Of a stretch of DNA of 6,035 nucleotides, positions 5,861-6,035 are shown one piece after another. A model generated the notes under the pieces. That model ran no database searches. It was not told the origin of the DNA and worked only from the letters and a program-made list of their open reading frames with translations. The stretch comes from Desulfobacteraceae bacterium. GTDB lineage: Bacteria; Desulfobacterota; Desulfobacteria; Desulfobacterales; UBA11574. A program made the translations under genes and the position numbers. The stretch spans positions 1-6,035 of the forward strand of contig JABMQM010000464.1 in the NCBI GenBank assembly GCA_013203195.1. The letters run 5' to 3'. Position 1 is the first letter of the stretch; every line of letters starts with the position of its first letter.

Positions 5861-6035
5861 AGCCCACGATATTTCTACCTATGCTTTTTCAGAAGGGGAA
5901 ACCTTCCTTTTCGACGCAAATGTATGGTTTTATCTCTTTCCGGGACCCTCAGGATCCCTCCCACACTATATGTGGAGTTATTCAGATGCGCTCAAGCGAA
6001 TGATGACCGCCGGTGCGTCTGTTGCTTTGGATGCA
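5850..6035 (+). CDS. PIN-like domain protein, N-terminal part (cut by window edge)
   Basis: Sixty-two codons are open from the ATG at 5850 to the end of the window. The N-terminus contains FLFDANVWFYLF (19-30), a hydrophobic strand followed by Asp22 and Asn24, the signature of the first metal-binding acidic residue of PIN ribonucleases. After a Gly/Pro loop comes a helix with YSDALKRMMTAGASVALDA, as in PIN proteins where the next strand leads to the second acidic residue, which lies outside this window. PIN proteins are usually metal-dependent endoribonucleases, often acting as toxins or translation-blocking effectors. The gene overlaps the STAS-like gene by 11 bases and has a strong Shine-Dalgarno site, so it is part of the operon. 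Full length, catalytic triad and any further domains cannot be judged. Confidence 0.7.
   Translation, partial: MKNKAHDISTYAFSEGETFLFDANVWFYLFPGPSGSLPHYMWSYSDALKRMMTAGASVALDA

Noticed and set aside
1058..6035. Calling the locus DISARM outright
   Set aside because: Only the motor is DrmD-like; no methylase, DrmA, DrmB or DrmC is present in the window.

Overview
The window looks like a bacterial chromosomal accessory region, probably a defence-island-type locus. All supported genes lie on the + strand. GC is moderate, and starts are ATG with Shine-Dalgarno sites of varying strength. The codon style and protein sequences would suit a Gram-negative anaerobe such as a Desulfobacterota-like lineage, but no marker gene is present, so this placement is weak inference.

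Positions 1-1057 are gene-poor and look worn. They begin with two overlapping GC-rich palindromes (16-79), followed by AT-rich sequence with no supportable gene. Positions 413-742 encode an orphan 109-residue protein. It matches only the C-terminal winged-helix tail seen on Fic-like and RecG-like/AlbA-type regulators, preceded by four perfect TPQV repeats. The 3' end of this ORF plus about 40 bases of downstream sequence is duplicated 500 bases upstream (209-279), so the area holds at least two remnants of the same gene family. Positions 743-1057 carry a good promoter candidate (875-903) and some small inverted repeats ahead of the main operon.

Positions 1058-6035 form one tightly packed operon that runs off the right edge. 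(1) A 1186-residue SNF2-family helicase/translocase carries a C-terminal DUF3883 (NOV_C) domain with a PD-(D/E)xK-like residue pattern; it resembles DrmD of DISARM. (2) A 289-residue protein has a STAS-like N-terminal half and a GHKL ATPase C-terminal half, and it starts inside the helicase stop codon (ATGA). (3) A 118-residue STAS-like (DUF4325-type) protein lies 19 bases further on. (4) The first 62 codons of a PIN-like nuclease overlap gene 3 by 11 bases.

Read together, the operon pairs a DNA-tracking motor with a kinase/STAS pair resembling the SpoIIAB/SpoIIAA or RsbW/RsbV partner switch, and with a probable RNase. My working inference is a phage-defence or stress-response system in which the STAS/GHKL pair gates the PIN effector. 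The domain assignments rest on visible motifs; the system-level function is inferred.
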